Under the pieces are notes generated by a model, which did not search any database, was not told where the DNA came from, and saw nothing but the letters and a program-made list of their open reading frames with translations. A stretch of DNA of 64,000 nt from Candidimonas sp. SYP-B2681 (GTDB lineage Bacteria > Pseudomonadota > Gammaproteobacteria > Burkholderiales > Burkholderiaceae_B), in assembly GCF_003971065.1 (NCBI RefSeq), contig NZ_RYDV01000002.1, forward strand, positions 521,770 to 585,769, given 5' to 3'. A program made the translations under genes and the position numbers. Shown one piece after another: positions 16,727 through 24,822 of the stretch; position 1 is the first letter of the stretch, and the number at the start of each line of letters is the position of its first letter.

Positions 16727-17824
16727 TTAACCAGCCATGGCTTCAAATATCATGGTTGCGGTAATGATCAACACAAGGCTCATCGTTGCTACGTTATGGG
16801 CTAATACATCTCGCTTGTTTTCTACGTAATTGAACAGCACCGCGCCTGCTGCAATGGATGCTCCTGCGGCCGCGAGTATGCCCAGGGTGTTCTCCAGGAT
16901 GCCAGAGGGAAACAGCACATGCCAGATAGCATTGAAAGCGACGCAGACACCGAAGTGAATTAGAAAGATAGAATAGGATCTGCGCCCAAGCCATATCAGC
17001 GACCCCGAGCACGGCCAGCCTTTCAGTGACTGTTTCTGCCCAGCGAGGCTAAGCAACAGCGCCATCGCGAAAACCACCGCAACGGAGTCGCGGTATTGGA
17101 GCCAGAGCGCTACCGCGCTTAATAGCACTATGCTCATCAACAGCGACTTGCGCGACGAACTATGGCTGGCCCAGTAAGACAGCATGCCCAGGCCGTACGC
17201 GCCAAAAAAATAAGGGGCATAGTCGTCAAAGGAAGTATCGCGGTTGATTACCCATAGCGATGCGGCCACAAGCGCCATAATCAAAATGGGAAATCCGGGC
17301 CGCCAGGACGCCGGGGCATAAGTAGCCAGGGCCGTCAGCAACATCGTTGCGGCAAATAACTGCATATCGACGGCGACATACCAAACCCCCGCCGACAACG
17401 CTTCCATGCCCAGCAGGTCGTGCAGCAAGAGTGCATGCGCCAATAGCTGCAGCAGGCTGGGAGCTGCAGAAAGGGATGCATGCTCAAACCATGGACGTAC
17501 CAAAGCGGTAACGAGCATAGTGATCGCCACAGCAAACAGAAAGGGCGTGATCAGACGTTTGTAGCGCTTCCAGAGTAAAGAGCTCCACGGAATATCGATG
17601 ATTTGTCCCTGAGGCGCTATTTGGGCCGCAACGAGATACCCCGCTAAAACCAGGAATATTTGCACGGCTAGACGGGCATGGTTAAACAGCCAGTCAATCA
17701 GAATTGGTGCGGCGGTATGCACGACATCCGACATGGGCCCATAAAACGCCAAATGGTGGAACACGATGGCGAGGCATCCCAGACCTTTCATGGCATCGAT
17801 AAGCGGCAAACGAGAGGGCGACAT
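16727..17824 (-). CDS. Acyltransferase family 3 (OafA-like) membrane protein
   Basis: 365 residues, about ten membrane helices. The N-terminal RLPLIDAMKGLGCLAIVFHH contains the conserved His pair region of acyltransferase-3 proteins, and IFLVLAGYLVAAQ matches their conserved [FL]xxSG-like helix. These enzymes transfer acetyl or other acyl groups to extracytoplasmic glycans, lipids or exported molecules. There is no C-terminal SGNH domain. No glycan or lipopolysaccharide genes are near, so the acceptor is unknown. It is divergent from gltS. Confidence 0.85.
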   Translation of the reverse strand: MSPSRLPLIDAMKGLGCLAIVFHHLAFYGPMSDVVHTAAPILIDWLFNHARLAVQIFLVLAGYLVAAQIAPQGQIIDIPWSSLLWKRYKRLITPFLFAVAITMLVTALVRPWFEHASLSAAPSLLQLLAHALLLHDLLGMEALSAGVWYVAVDMQLFAATMLLTALATYAPASWRPGFPILIMALVAASLWVINRDTSFDDYAPYFFGAYGLGMLSYWASHSSSRKSLLMSIVLLSAVALWLQYRDSVAVVFAMALLLSLAGQKQSLKGWPCSGSLIWLGRRSYSIFLIHFGVCVAFNAIWHVLFPSGILENTLGILAAAGASIAAGAVLFNYVENKRDVLAHNVATMSLVLIITATMIFEAMAG

Positions 17825-17959
17825 GGTTTCTTGATAATTGTGTCGGAATATGTCAGCCCTAGTTTATCTCAATCAGCGCATGGTCGGTGCGTGGGGCGAT
17901 CTCTTTACTTTCCGCTCCGGGGCGAGCATCGTACAATAGCGCAACCTTCTGAATATGGA

Positions 17960-19156
17960 ATGACCATGAGTTTTAGCGCCCTGGGCTCGCTATTGGCAGC
18001 CATAGCAGTGCTGTTAGTTGGGACGCTGGTCAACCGTAAGGTCGGGGTGTTATCGCGCTATAACATTCCAGACCCCATTACCGGCGGGCTGATCTTCGCC
18101 GTAGTCGCATCGGTGGCGGCGGCCACCATCGACTTCGAAGTCACCTTCGACCACACCATCAAACCCATCTTCTTGCTGATGTTCTTCAGTGGTGTGGGCC
18201 TCTGCGCTGATTTACGTATGCTGAAGCGCGGCGGTAAAGCCCTGCTGATCTTCCTGGTTGTGCTGTTGCCTTACATCGTGCTCCAGAACCTTATCGGAGT
18301 CAGTCTGGCCAAGGTGCTCGACCTGCATCCCATTTTCGGCCTTGTAGCTGGGTCGATAACTCTTGTCGGCGGCCACGGAACTGGTGCCGCTTACGCCGCC
18401 CGCTTCGCCGAAGTGAACAATCTTCAGATGGTCATGGACCTGACCATGACTGTTGCTACGATTGGGCTGGTCGTCGGAGGGGTCATCGGAGGGCCCATCG
18501 CGCAATACTTGATCAACCGCTATAAATTGCGTTCAGCGGCAGAAGACAGCGCCGTCACGCGCGAGTTGACGCAGCCTGTGGCTCCGATCAGCACTGTCGC
18601 AGCCGTAGGTGCGCTCGCCGGAATCTTCACGGCAGTAGTCGCCGGCCAATGGCTTGCCAGCAAGTTTTCAGGTGGGTCCATCACTATTCCTGCATTCTTG
18701 TGGTGCATGCTGATCGGGATTAGCATCCGGAATCTTCTGCCCTTTATCGGAATACGCTTCGATGACCGCGCTGGGGAGCTCATTTCGAACGTATGCCTCT
18801 CATTGTTCCTGGTCATGACCATGATGGTTCTGAATCTGGTCGATGTTGCGCTTTCTGCCGGTCCATTCGTGCTGATCATTCTTGTACAGATCGTGTTCAT
18901 CTTCCTGTATGTGGTTCTGGTATGTTTCCGGTTCATGGGCCGTGATTACGAAGCGGCGGTTACGTCGGCAGCCTTTGTCGGATTCAATATGGGCTCGACG
19001 GCGACCGCCATGGCCAATATGCAGGCAGTTACCGCCAAGCATGGCCCCGCGCCCACCAGCTATCTCATCGCTCCGCTGGCAGGTGCATTTTTTGTAGACA
19101 TCATGAACGCCTTTATTCTTACGGGCATGCTGGCCATACCCTTTGTCGGAGGCTGA
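17960..19156 (+). CDS. gltS: Sodium/glutamate symporter GltS
   Basis: 398 residues from the ATG at 17960 (MTMSFSALGSLLAAIAVLL); another ATG at 17966 is possible and the long frame back to 17678 is antisense to the acyltransferase gene. Length matches E. coli GltS (401). The two inverted halves each carry the glycine/serine-rich re-entrant loop: LVGGHGTGAAYAARF in the first and FVGFNMGSTATAMANM in the second. NIPDPITGGLIFA near the start is also typical. It takes up glutamate with sodium across the inner membrane. Only 2 bp separate it from the TAXI-type lipoprotein gene, so they are cotranscribed. Confidence 0.93.
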   Translation: MTMSFSALGSLLAAIAVLLVGTLVNRKVGVLSRYNIPDPITGGLIFAVVASVAAATIDFEVTFDHTIKPIFLLMFFSGVGLCADLRMLKRGGKALLIFLVVLLPYIVLQNLIGVSLAKVLDLHPIFGLVAGSITLVGGHGTGAAYAARFAEVNNLQMVMDLTMTVATIGLVVGGVIGGPIAQYLINRYKLRSAAEDSAVTRELTQPVAPISTVAAVGALAGIFTAVVAGQWLASKFSGGSITIPAFLWCMLIGISIRNLLPFIGIRFDDRAGELISNVCLSLFLVMTMMVLNLVDVALSAGPFVLIILVQIVFIFLYVVLVCFRFMGRDYEAAVTSAAFVGFNMGSTATAMANMQAVTAKHGPAPTSYLIAPLAGAFFVDIMNAFILTGMLAIPFVGG

Positions 19157-19158
19157 AC

Positions 19159-20664
19159 ATGCGCTCTATATTTGCCTGTCTCTTCCTGATTTTCCTGTCA
19201 GCTTGCAGCTTGGGCCCCGACACAGATGCGCTGCGTACCGATATCGAACAGCGTCTTGAATTTGCACTGTCCAAAGATGTCGTCGAATTGGTCAGTCTTG
19301 AACGGCGCGGATCACAAAAAGACACCAGGGCTCCCGCAGCGGAAGACCAGCGCATTATTTACTTCGATGCCGCGCTCAAACTCAAGCGGGACATTGACTT
19401 TAGCGCGTGGAATGCTCCCGGCGTGGCCGGCTTGGTTTCCAGTCTGGGTGCGGGGCCGAAAGGCATGTCTGGCATCACCTCCGGAGGAAACAAGGCCGGC
19501 GATGTAATCACCGCTCACGGCACGGCGCTCTATCGGCGTGATGGTCAGCGCTGGGTGACGGTTGCGCCGGCCGGCTATCAGCCGCCGGTGGCGCCAGGGT
19601 TCGCCACCGGTTCCGCAGAAGGCATCGGGGCTATTTTGGCTGCCTTGCGCAAAGTAGTTGACGCCTTCCCGCGTGATTCGTCTCCGGCACAGCATGCCGC
19701 AATTCAAGAGGAATTGGCGACTGCACAGGACAACATACAGGCCCGGTTGGTCAGGCTCGCGAACGGGTACGCGATTGCGGCCGGGGCCGAGCACGGGCAA
19801 TACCTGCGCGTAGCAAAAGCCTTGTTCACTGAGCGAAATTCGCGGGGTGTGCCTTTGATTACGCGTGGCGGCGAAGAGAACTTGCAGCTTCTGCGCTCGG
19901 GCAAAGTTTCCCTGGCTCTGGCTCAAGGAGACGCCGCACTAGACGCCTACGAAGGCACAGGAGCGTTCGAAGGCCAGGGGCCGCACAGCGTGTTGCGCGC
20001 CATTGCCAGTCTATATCCCGAACCTGTGCATGTATTGGTCAGGGGCGACGATACGCGGGCCTCGATAGCCGACTTGCGATCCAGCCGCGTGGCCATCGGC
20101 GAAATCGGCTCGGCCTCGCGTACGACTGCGCTGCGTGTGCTCGAGGCGCACGGATTGACGCTTGACGATATCTCCGCGCAGGAACTGGGCCTTGGCGCCG
20201 CCTTGCTTGCGCTGCAACGCAACGAGGTCGACGCGGTATTTCAGGTCATTGGCACCCCGGCAGACAGTATTCGCGCTTCGTTGACGTCCATGCCCTTGCG
20301 CTTGCTGCCCTTATCTACAGAAGCGGTATCTAAGCTTGCCGACGAGAAACGGGGCTATTTTCCGTACGTAATCACCAAAGGGACGTATCCCGGACAGGAG
20401 CACGACATACAAACGATTGGGACTGCCGCGCTTCTGCTGACAGACGCAACGCTTTCCGACGCCGAAGTCGGCGCGCTGACGCGCGATATTTTCGAACAGG
20501 GCCACGACTATTCGGTCTTGGGTAGTGCTCAGGCAGCACAGATATCGCTTGCGACGAGCCGGCAGGGCGTATCCGTCCCCATGCATGGCGCCGCTATCGA
20601 GGCGCTTGACCGCATGTCTTTGCCTGCATCAGTAGTCGACCCAGGGCCGACATCAACAAAATAG
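19159..20664 (+). CDS. TAXI-type solute-binding lipoprotein with extra N-terminal domain
   Basis: 501 residues. A lipoprotein signal ends in lipobox LSAC (FLIFLSACSLGPDTD), anchoring it on the periplasmic face. Residues about 30-150 form an extra domain I do not recognise, and about 185-460 resemble TAXI (TRAP-associated immunogenic) binding proteins: NGYAIAAGAEHGQYLRVAKA-like start, VSLALAQGDAAL, VRGDDTRASIADLRSSRVAI, and LALQRNEVDAVFQVIG. TAXI proteins usually serve TRAP transporters, but no TRAP membrane subunit is in the window; the only partner is GltS, 2 bp upstream. Delivery of glutamate or a related acid to GltS is the natural inference. Confidence 0.82.
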   Translation: MRSIFACLFLIFLSACSLGPDTDALRTDIEQRLEFALSKDVVELVSLERRGSQKDTRAPAAEDQRIIYFDAALKLKRDIDFSAWNAPGVAGLVSSLGAGPKGMSGITSGGNKAGDVITAHGTALYRRDGQRWVTVAPAGYQPPVAPGFATGSAEGIGAILAALRKVVDAFPRDSSPAQHAAIQEELATAQDNIQARLVRLANGYAIAAGAEHGQYLRVAKALFTERNSRGVPLITRGGEENLQLLRSGKVSLALAQGDAALDAYEGTGAFEGQGPHSVLRAIASLYPEPVHVLVRGDDTRASIADLRSSRVAIGEIGSASRTTALRVLEAHGLTLDDISAQELGLGAALLALQRNEVDAVFQVIGTPADSIRASLTSMPLRLLPLSTEAVSKLADEKRGYFPYVITKGTYPGQEHDIQTIGTAALLLTDATLSDAEVGALTRDIFEQGHDYSVLGSAQAAQISLATSRQGVSVPMHGAAIEALDRMSLPASVVDPGPTSTK

Positions 20665-20672
20665 CGAAAGCA

Positions 20673-20721
20673 GGTCGCAGCGATCAAGAAATGGTTTCAA
20701 GCTTTCAACGAATCTGCGACC
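20673..20721. repeat. Widely spaced inverted repeat after the TAXI gene
   Basis: GGTCGCAG (20673-20680) and CTGCGACC (20714-20721) are perfect complements 33 nt apart, between the convergent TAXI and xthA genes. Without a T run, its role is uncertain; it may fold at the end of either mRNA. Confidence 0.4.
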
Positions 20722-20762
20722 GAACATCAGCCTATGCTTATTGATGTCGGCGTTTCAATCGC

Positions 20763-21545
20763 CTAAAGCGTGGTGTCGTAATCGATGATCAGTGGCGCGT
20801 GATCGCTGAAGCGCTGCTCTTTATAAACGGAAGCTTCTTTGGCCGTAGCCGCGATTTCGGGTGTGGCGATCTGGTAGTCGATGCGCCACCCCACATTCTT
20901 TGCCCAAGCTTGCCCGCGGTTGCTCCACCAGGTGTAAGCTTCGCCGGTGGCGTCAGGAAATAGTCTGCGATAGACGTCGCTCCAGCCGAGTTCATCGAAA
21001 ACGCGCGTGAGCCATGCCCTTTCTTCGGGAAGGAAGCCGCTGTTTTTCAGATTTCCTTTCCAATTTTTCAGGTCGATCTCCTTGTGGGCGATATTCCAAT
21101 CGCCACACAAGATGACTTGCCTTCCGCATTTCGCAAGTTCGATTAGATGGCGGAAAAAGCACTCCATGAAGGTGAACTTGGCCGATTGACGGTGCTCACC
21201 GCTGGAGCCAGAGGGCAAGTACAACGAGATTACCGAAAGGTTCTCGTATACCAGTTCCAGGTAGCGGCCCTCAGCATCGATTTCGGGAACGCCCAGGCCT
21301 TCGATAACTTGAAGCGGCTGGGTGCGAGCGTAGACTCCGACGCCGCTATAGCCCTTCTTTTCGGCATAGTGGAAGTAGCCGTAATACCCCACGGGGTTCA
21401 ACATGTCGAGCGTCATGTTGTCGACTTGGGCCTTCAGTTCCTGCATGCACACAAAATCGGCATTCTGGGTAGGCATCCAGTCCAGGAAACCTTTACTGAC
21501 GGCCGAACGAATGCCGTTTAAATTGGCTGATATTACGCGTAGCAT
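20763..21545 (-). CDS. xthA: Exodeoxyribonuclease III
   Basis: 260 residues, the size of ExoIII/AP endonuclease proteins. It cuts DNA at abasic sites and digests 3' ends in base-excision repair. Visible marks of the endonuclease/exonuclease/phosphatase fold are NLNGIRSAVSKGFLDW, the metal-binding Glu in FVCMQELKAQ, GYSGVGVYART, CGDWNIAHKEIDLKN, and the catalytic Asp-His in RFSDHAPLIIDY. The chain looks complete. It starts 33 bp after the dioxygenase-like gene and may share its transcript. Confidence 0.93.
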   Translation of the reverse strand: MLRVISANLNGIRSAVSKGFLDWMPTQNADFVCMQELKAQVDNMTLDMLNPVGYYGYFHYAEKKGYSGVGVYARTQPLQVIEGLGVPEIDAEGRYLELVYENLSVISLYLPSGSSGEHRQSAKFTFMECFFRHLIELAKCGRQVILCGDWNIAHKEIDLKNWKGNLKNSGFLPEERAWLTRVFDELGWSDVYRRLFPDATGEAYTWWSNRGQAWAKNVGWRIDYQIATPEIAATAKEASVYKEQRFSDHAPLIIDYDTTL

Positions 21546-21560
21546 CGTGTGACTCTTGAA

Positions 21561-21586
21561 TCGGGTAAAGCGTAGACTTTACCCGA
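21561..21586 (-). terminator. Perfect hairpin across the dioxygenase stop codon
   Basis: TCGGGTAAAG (21561-21570) and CTTTACCCGA (21577-21586) pair perfectly over 10 bp with a 6-nt loop. The dioxygenase stop codon lies inside the stem. There is no T run, so it may stabilise the upstream mRNA end or attenuate reading into xthA. Confidence 0.5.
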
Positions 21587-22376
21587 ACCGGAAGCTGGAT
21601 GCCGTAATTCCCGCAAATGCCTGACTTTCATGATAAACGCAGCTTGCGGAGTCACCTTCGGCGGCACCTGCCGCAACCATAAGCGGAATTAGATGATCTT
21701 CGCGGGGGTGCGCCAGCCTCGCAGCGGGTGCGCTCTCCCATTGTTCAAGCAATTGGTCGCGCTGGTGAATGGGCGAGTTCAGCAAGACTTGTTGAAGCCA
21801 GGCGTCGAACTGTGCTGACGCTGCGGCGCCGCCGCCGTAGATTTGCCGCAGGTTGTGGTAACTAAGACCACTGCCGACAATCAGTACGCCTTCGTCGCGC
21901 AAGGGAGCAAGAGCCCGGCCCAGCGCGAGATGCAGCTTTGGGTCGTAGTTCGCGTCAATCGATAACTGGACCATAGGCACGTCGGCCGCCGGGTACATGA
22001 CAAAAGCAGGCACAAAGGCGCCATGATCAAACCCGCGTTGCGCGTCTGATCCGACAGGCAAGCCTGCTTCAGTCAGCAGCTGTTGCACGCGCGCGGCAAG
22101 CTCGGGGGAGCCCGGCGCTGGGTACTGGATGTTGTATGTGTTTTCGGGAAAGCCGTAATAATCGTAAAGCATGCCCGGTGCGGGGTTCGCCATTACCGTG
22201 AACGAACCACGAGTCTCCCAGTGTGCGGACACCATGAGAATGGCTTTGGGTTTGTTCCCTATTTGTTTGGGAATGTCGGCCAGGGACGCGGCTAACGTTG
22301 CATTACTGGCTTCCATCTGCGGAATATACGGCCAGGGACCGCCACCGTGGGAAACAAAATAAACAGGCAGTTTCAT
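21579..22376 (-). CDS. DODA/LigB-type extradiol dioxygenase-like protein (YgiD family)
   Basis: 265 residues. The LigB-type fold is marked by YFVSHGGGPW at the N-terminus, MVSAHWETRGSF (metal His), DHGAFVPAFVMYP, and a late His in SGLSYHNLRQ. This matches the class III extradiol dioxygenases of the DODA/YgiD group, which open catechol rings (for example DOPA) with a non-haem metal; the true substrate is unknown. The DoxX gene lies 62 bp upstream on the same strand behind a terminator-like hairpin, with a divergent LysR regulator beyond. Confidence 0.87.
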   Translation of the reverse strand: MKLPVYFVSHGGGPWPYIPQMEASNATLAASLADIPKQIGNKPKAILMVSAHWETRGSFTVMANPAPGMLYDYYGFPENTYNIQYPAPGSPELAARVQQLLTEAGLPVGSDAQRGFDHGAFVPAFVMYPAADVPMVQLSIDANYDPKLHLALGRALAPLRDEGVLIVGSGLSYHNLRQIYGGGAAASAQFDAWLQQVLLNSPIHQRDQLLEQWESAPAARLAHPREDHLIPLMVAAGAAEGDSASCVYHESQAFAGITASSFRFG

Positions 22377-22392
22377 GATTTCTTTCTAAAGC

Positions 22393-22413
22393 CCCCGGCG
22401 TTAGGCGCCGGGG
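22393..22413 (-). terminator. Hairpin downstream of doxX-like gene
   Basis: CCCCGGCG and CGCCGGGG form an 8-bp stem with a 5-nt loop in the 62-bp gap between the DoxX and dioxygenase genes. On the minus strand it is followed by GCTTTAG, so termination is probably partial, lowering dioxygenase expression relative to DoxX. Confidence 0.5.
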
Positions 22414-22438
22414 TTATCAAGGACTTATTCAGGCAGAC

Positions 22439-22843
22439 TTAGACGGATTTCTTGCGCAAAGCGTCAACGCTCCAGGGACCCCCGCCTGCGAACGCAATGA
22501 AAAGGAATACGAAGCAGAACAGCACTGCTAATTCGCCGCCATTCAACAGGGGCGACAGCAGGTGGCCCTTAGGAGCAACGTGGCCAATAAAATACGCGGC
22601 TGCGGTAAAGCCTGAAGCGATAAAAGCGGCAAACTGGGTGAACAGCCCGATTACCAGTAAGGCACCGAAGATCAATTCGATGAGGCCCGATGCACCGTAC
22701 ATGGAGGCGATAGGTACACCGGACATTTGTGTGGCCGGAATACTGAGGATTTTCGTGGTGCCGTGTGCTATCAGCAAATATCCGCTGACAATACGCAAAA
22801 TGCTAAGTATGCGTGGAGTCCAGATTGCGCTCGAAGGGGTCAT
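22439..22843 (-). CDS. DoxX-family membrane protein
   Basis: 134 residues with four hydrophobic helices. The opening ILSILRIVSGYLLIAHGTTK and the central GLIELIFGALLVIGLFTQFAAF are typical of small DoxX/YphA-type proteins, inner-membrane proteins linked loosely to redox or thiosulfate metabolism; the specific role is unknown. It is divergent from a LysR regulator, a common arrangement for DoxX genes, so LysR control is likely. Confidence 0.88.
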   Translation of the reverse strand: MTPSSAIWTPRILSILRIVSGYLLIAHGTTKILSIPATQMSGVPIASMYGASGLIELIFGALLVIGLFTQFAAFIASGFTAAAYFIGHVAPKGHLLSPLLNGGELAVLFCFVFLFIAFAGGGPWSVDALRKKSV

Positions 22844-22945
22844 GGTGATTCCTGTTTGAATGTGGTGTTGAAAGTCTTTGATCTAACGCAAGAAAGTTTA
22901 ATAGATAAGCCTTAAGAAATATACTATCGGATTATCATCAGTTCA

Positions 22946-22960
22946 TTTCCTAATAGGAAA
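22946..22960. promoter_or_regulatory. Perfect 15-bp palindrome at the LysR start
   Basis: TTTCCTA-A-TAGGAAA is a perfect palindrome ending 2 nt before the LysR start codon, so its right arm contains the ribosome-binding site AGGAAA. It may be a binding site for autoregulation or a small RNA hairpin that limits translation. Confidence 0.5.
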
Positions 22961-22962
22961 CG

Positions 22963-23850
22963 ATGGACACACTTCTTAGCTTACGTGTATTTTGCGAAAT
23001 TGCCGCCGCGGGCAGCTTTGTCGGCGCGGCTCAACGCTTATCGCTGTCGGCCCCAATGGTCAGTAAACACATGGCCCACCTGGAACGCGAACTTGGCGTC
23101 CGCTTGCTAAACCGCACAAGCCGGCGCGTCAGCCTGACCGAAGCCGGGGGCTTGTATTTCGAGCAGTGCCGCGCCGCACTGGAAACCCTGGAGTTGGCAG
23201 CGGCCGCAATCGGGCGTAGCGTCGAAGCGCCACGCGGAGCGCTGAAGGTCACTGCGCCGGTATGGTTCGCGAATCCGAGCGTGGTCAAGGTGCTCGCGGC
23301 CTATCAGAAACGCTATCCCGACGTGATGCTGGATCTGCGGTTTTCCAACCGGAAGGTGGATCTGGCTGCGGAAGGCTACGATTTGGCGTTGCGCGTGACG
23401 CACGACCCTTCACCTCACCTCATCGTGCGTCGAATTTGCCGGATTCAGTTTTATTTAGTGGCCGCGCCCGAGTATTTCAGCCGCTATGGCATTCCTAAAT
23501 CACTTGCCGACCTGGATAACTACGGGGCTATTCTGCCCAGCTACCTTAATACCGAAGGCTTTGAATTCGAGGGGCCGAAAGGCAAAGTCACCATACGGTT
23601 GAACCCGCTGATGAAATCTGACGATTCCACCTATTCGTACCATGCCGTCAAGGCCGGAGTCGGTATCGGGTTCTTGCCGGCGTGGCTGGTGGATGAGGAT
23701 TTGGCCTCGGGAAGCCTGCTGCAGGTCTTACCCCAATATGAGCAGCCACCACACGAACTCTACGCGACTTACATCAGCCGGAAATATCTAACGCCGAAAG
23801 TGAGAAGCTTTATCGATTTTCTAACGGTTAATTTAGGCGAATCACCGTAA
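22963..23850 (+). CDS. LysR-family transcriptional regulator
   Basis: 295 residues. The N-terminal winged HTH spans about residues 1-60 (LLSLRVFCEIAAAGSFVGAA then LSLSAPMVSKHMAHLERELG and LLNRTSRRVSLTEAG). The co-inducer domain follows, with FANPSVVKVLAAYQKRYPDV. The sequence belongs to the group with LDLRFSNRKVDLAAEGYDLA, common in proteobacterial LysR regulators of oxidoreductases and DoxX/pirin genes. It faces away from the DoxX and dioxygenase genes, its probable targets. Confidence 0.92.
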   Translation: MDTLLSLRVFCEIAAAGSFVGAAQRLSLSAPMVSKHMAHLERELGVRLLNRTSRRVSLTEAGGLYFEQCRAALETLELAAAAIGRSVEAPRGALKVTAPVWFANPSVVKVLAAYQKRYPDVMLDLRFSNRKVDLAAEGYDLALRVTHDPSPHLIVRRICRIQFYLVAAPEYFSRYGIPKSLADLDNYGAILPSYLNTEGFEFEGPKGKVTIRLNPLMKSDDSTYSYHAVKAGVGIGFLPAWLVDEDLASGSLLQVLPQYEQPPHELYATYISRKYLTPKVRSFIDFLTVNLGESP

Positions 23851-23890
23851 TGACGGATAATGTCGCTTTTCCCATTTCTGTGTCTGAATC

Positions 23891-24562
23891 ATGGTTGAAT
23901 CTTCTTATCGCACCGATTTCGTGCGCTTTTCGTTGGACCAGGGCGTATTGCGTTTTGGTCAGTTCAAGGTCAAGTCGGGGCGGTTAAGCCCTTATTTTTT
24001 CAACGCTGGCTTGTTCAATTCTGGTTTGTCGGTGGGCCGCCTGGCGCAGTTTTATGCGCAGGCCCTGGTTGATTCCGGAGTGTCTTTCGACATGCTCTTT
24101 GGCCCGGCTTATAAAGGAATTCCGCTTTCCACGGCGACATCCATCGCGTTGGCTAACCATCCCGGCCTGAATGGTCTTGATGTCCCGTTTGCTTATAACC
24201 GCAAGGAAGCAAAAGATCATGGCGAAGGCGGCGTATTAGTGGGCGCACCGCTACGTGGCAAGGTCGTGATTATCGACGACGTGATCACAGCCGGCACGTC
24301 GGTAAGGGAATCGGTCGATATCATTCGTGCCGCTGGTGCCGAACCTGTCGCGGTGCTGATTGCGCTGGACCGCATGGAGCGTGCGGGCGCCGATGACGCC
24401 TTGTCGGCCCACTCCGCAGTACAAGACGTCGCCAATACCTACGGAATCCCGGTAGTCAGTATCGCTTCGCTGGCAGATATCATGGGCCTGCTCGAAAACG
24501 ATCCACAACTGGCCGAACACAAGGACGCCGTCGCGGCTTATCGGGCTAAATACGGCGTGTAG
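23891..24562 (+). CDS. pyrE: Orotate phosphoribosyltransferase
   Basis: 223 residues, near the 213 of E. coli PyrE. It makes orotidine 5'-monophosphate from orotate and PRPP in pyrimidine synthesis. The PRPP-binding loop [18 protein letters not shown] is exact, and [18 protein letters not shown] and [14 protein letters not shown] are family hallmarks. The start is the ATG at 23891. It follows the LysR gene by 40 bp on the same strand, probably with its own promoter, since the functions are unrelated. Confidence 0.95.
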   Translation: MVESSYRTDFVRFSLDQGVLRFGQFKVKSGRLSPYFFNAGLFNSGLSVGRLAQFYAQALVDSGVSFDMLFGPAYKGIPLSTATSIALANHPGLNGLDVPFAYNRKEAKDHGEGGVLVGAPLRGKVVIIDDVITAGTSVRESVDIIRAAGAEPVAVLIALDRMERAGADDALSAHSAVQDVANTYGIPVVSIASLADIMGLLENDPQLAEHKDAVAAYRAKYGV

Positions 24563-24784
24563 GCGGTGGGCGTGGCGCGGCGCAATTACGATGGTACTCG
24601 GAACATAAGGTAGTAAGGCTGGGCCACGTCGATGCTCACTCGGATCCTATTGCCATTTGCCGCGCAGGGATCGAAGGAGAAAAGTTTGAGGAGCGCAAGC
24701 GACGATCTTTTCGTATTCGAGTCCCGGAGCGGCGAATGGCTTTTAGGACCAAGGTTTATCGACCGCAATCTTCGATCGGGCCTA

Positions 24785-24814
24785 AGAAAAAACGGGCCGT
24801 TAAAACGACCCGTT
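24785..24814 (-). terminator. Terminator after gatB
   Basis: On the minus strand AACGGG and CCCGTT close a stem with an inner CGT/ACG helix, followed by TTTTTTC. It sits 9 bp after the gatB stop and ends the gatCAB transcript. The rest of the ~260-bp gap up to pyrE holds no gene I can support. Confidence 0.8.
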
Positions 24815-24822
24815 CATAAATC

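Noticed and set aside
17678..17959. N-terminal extension of GltS by 94 residues
   Set aside because: It lies antisense to the acyltransferase start and shows no GltS similarity; the ATG at 17960 gives the family length.
19312..19926. Long minus-strand frame inside the TAXI gene
   Set aside because: Shadow of a complete plus-strand lipoprotein gene with signal peptide and recognisable domain.
20673..20721. Inverted repeat considered as a terminator
   Set aside because: Arms are 33 nt apart with no T run, so it is listed only as a repeat.
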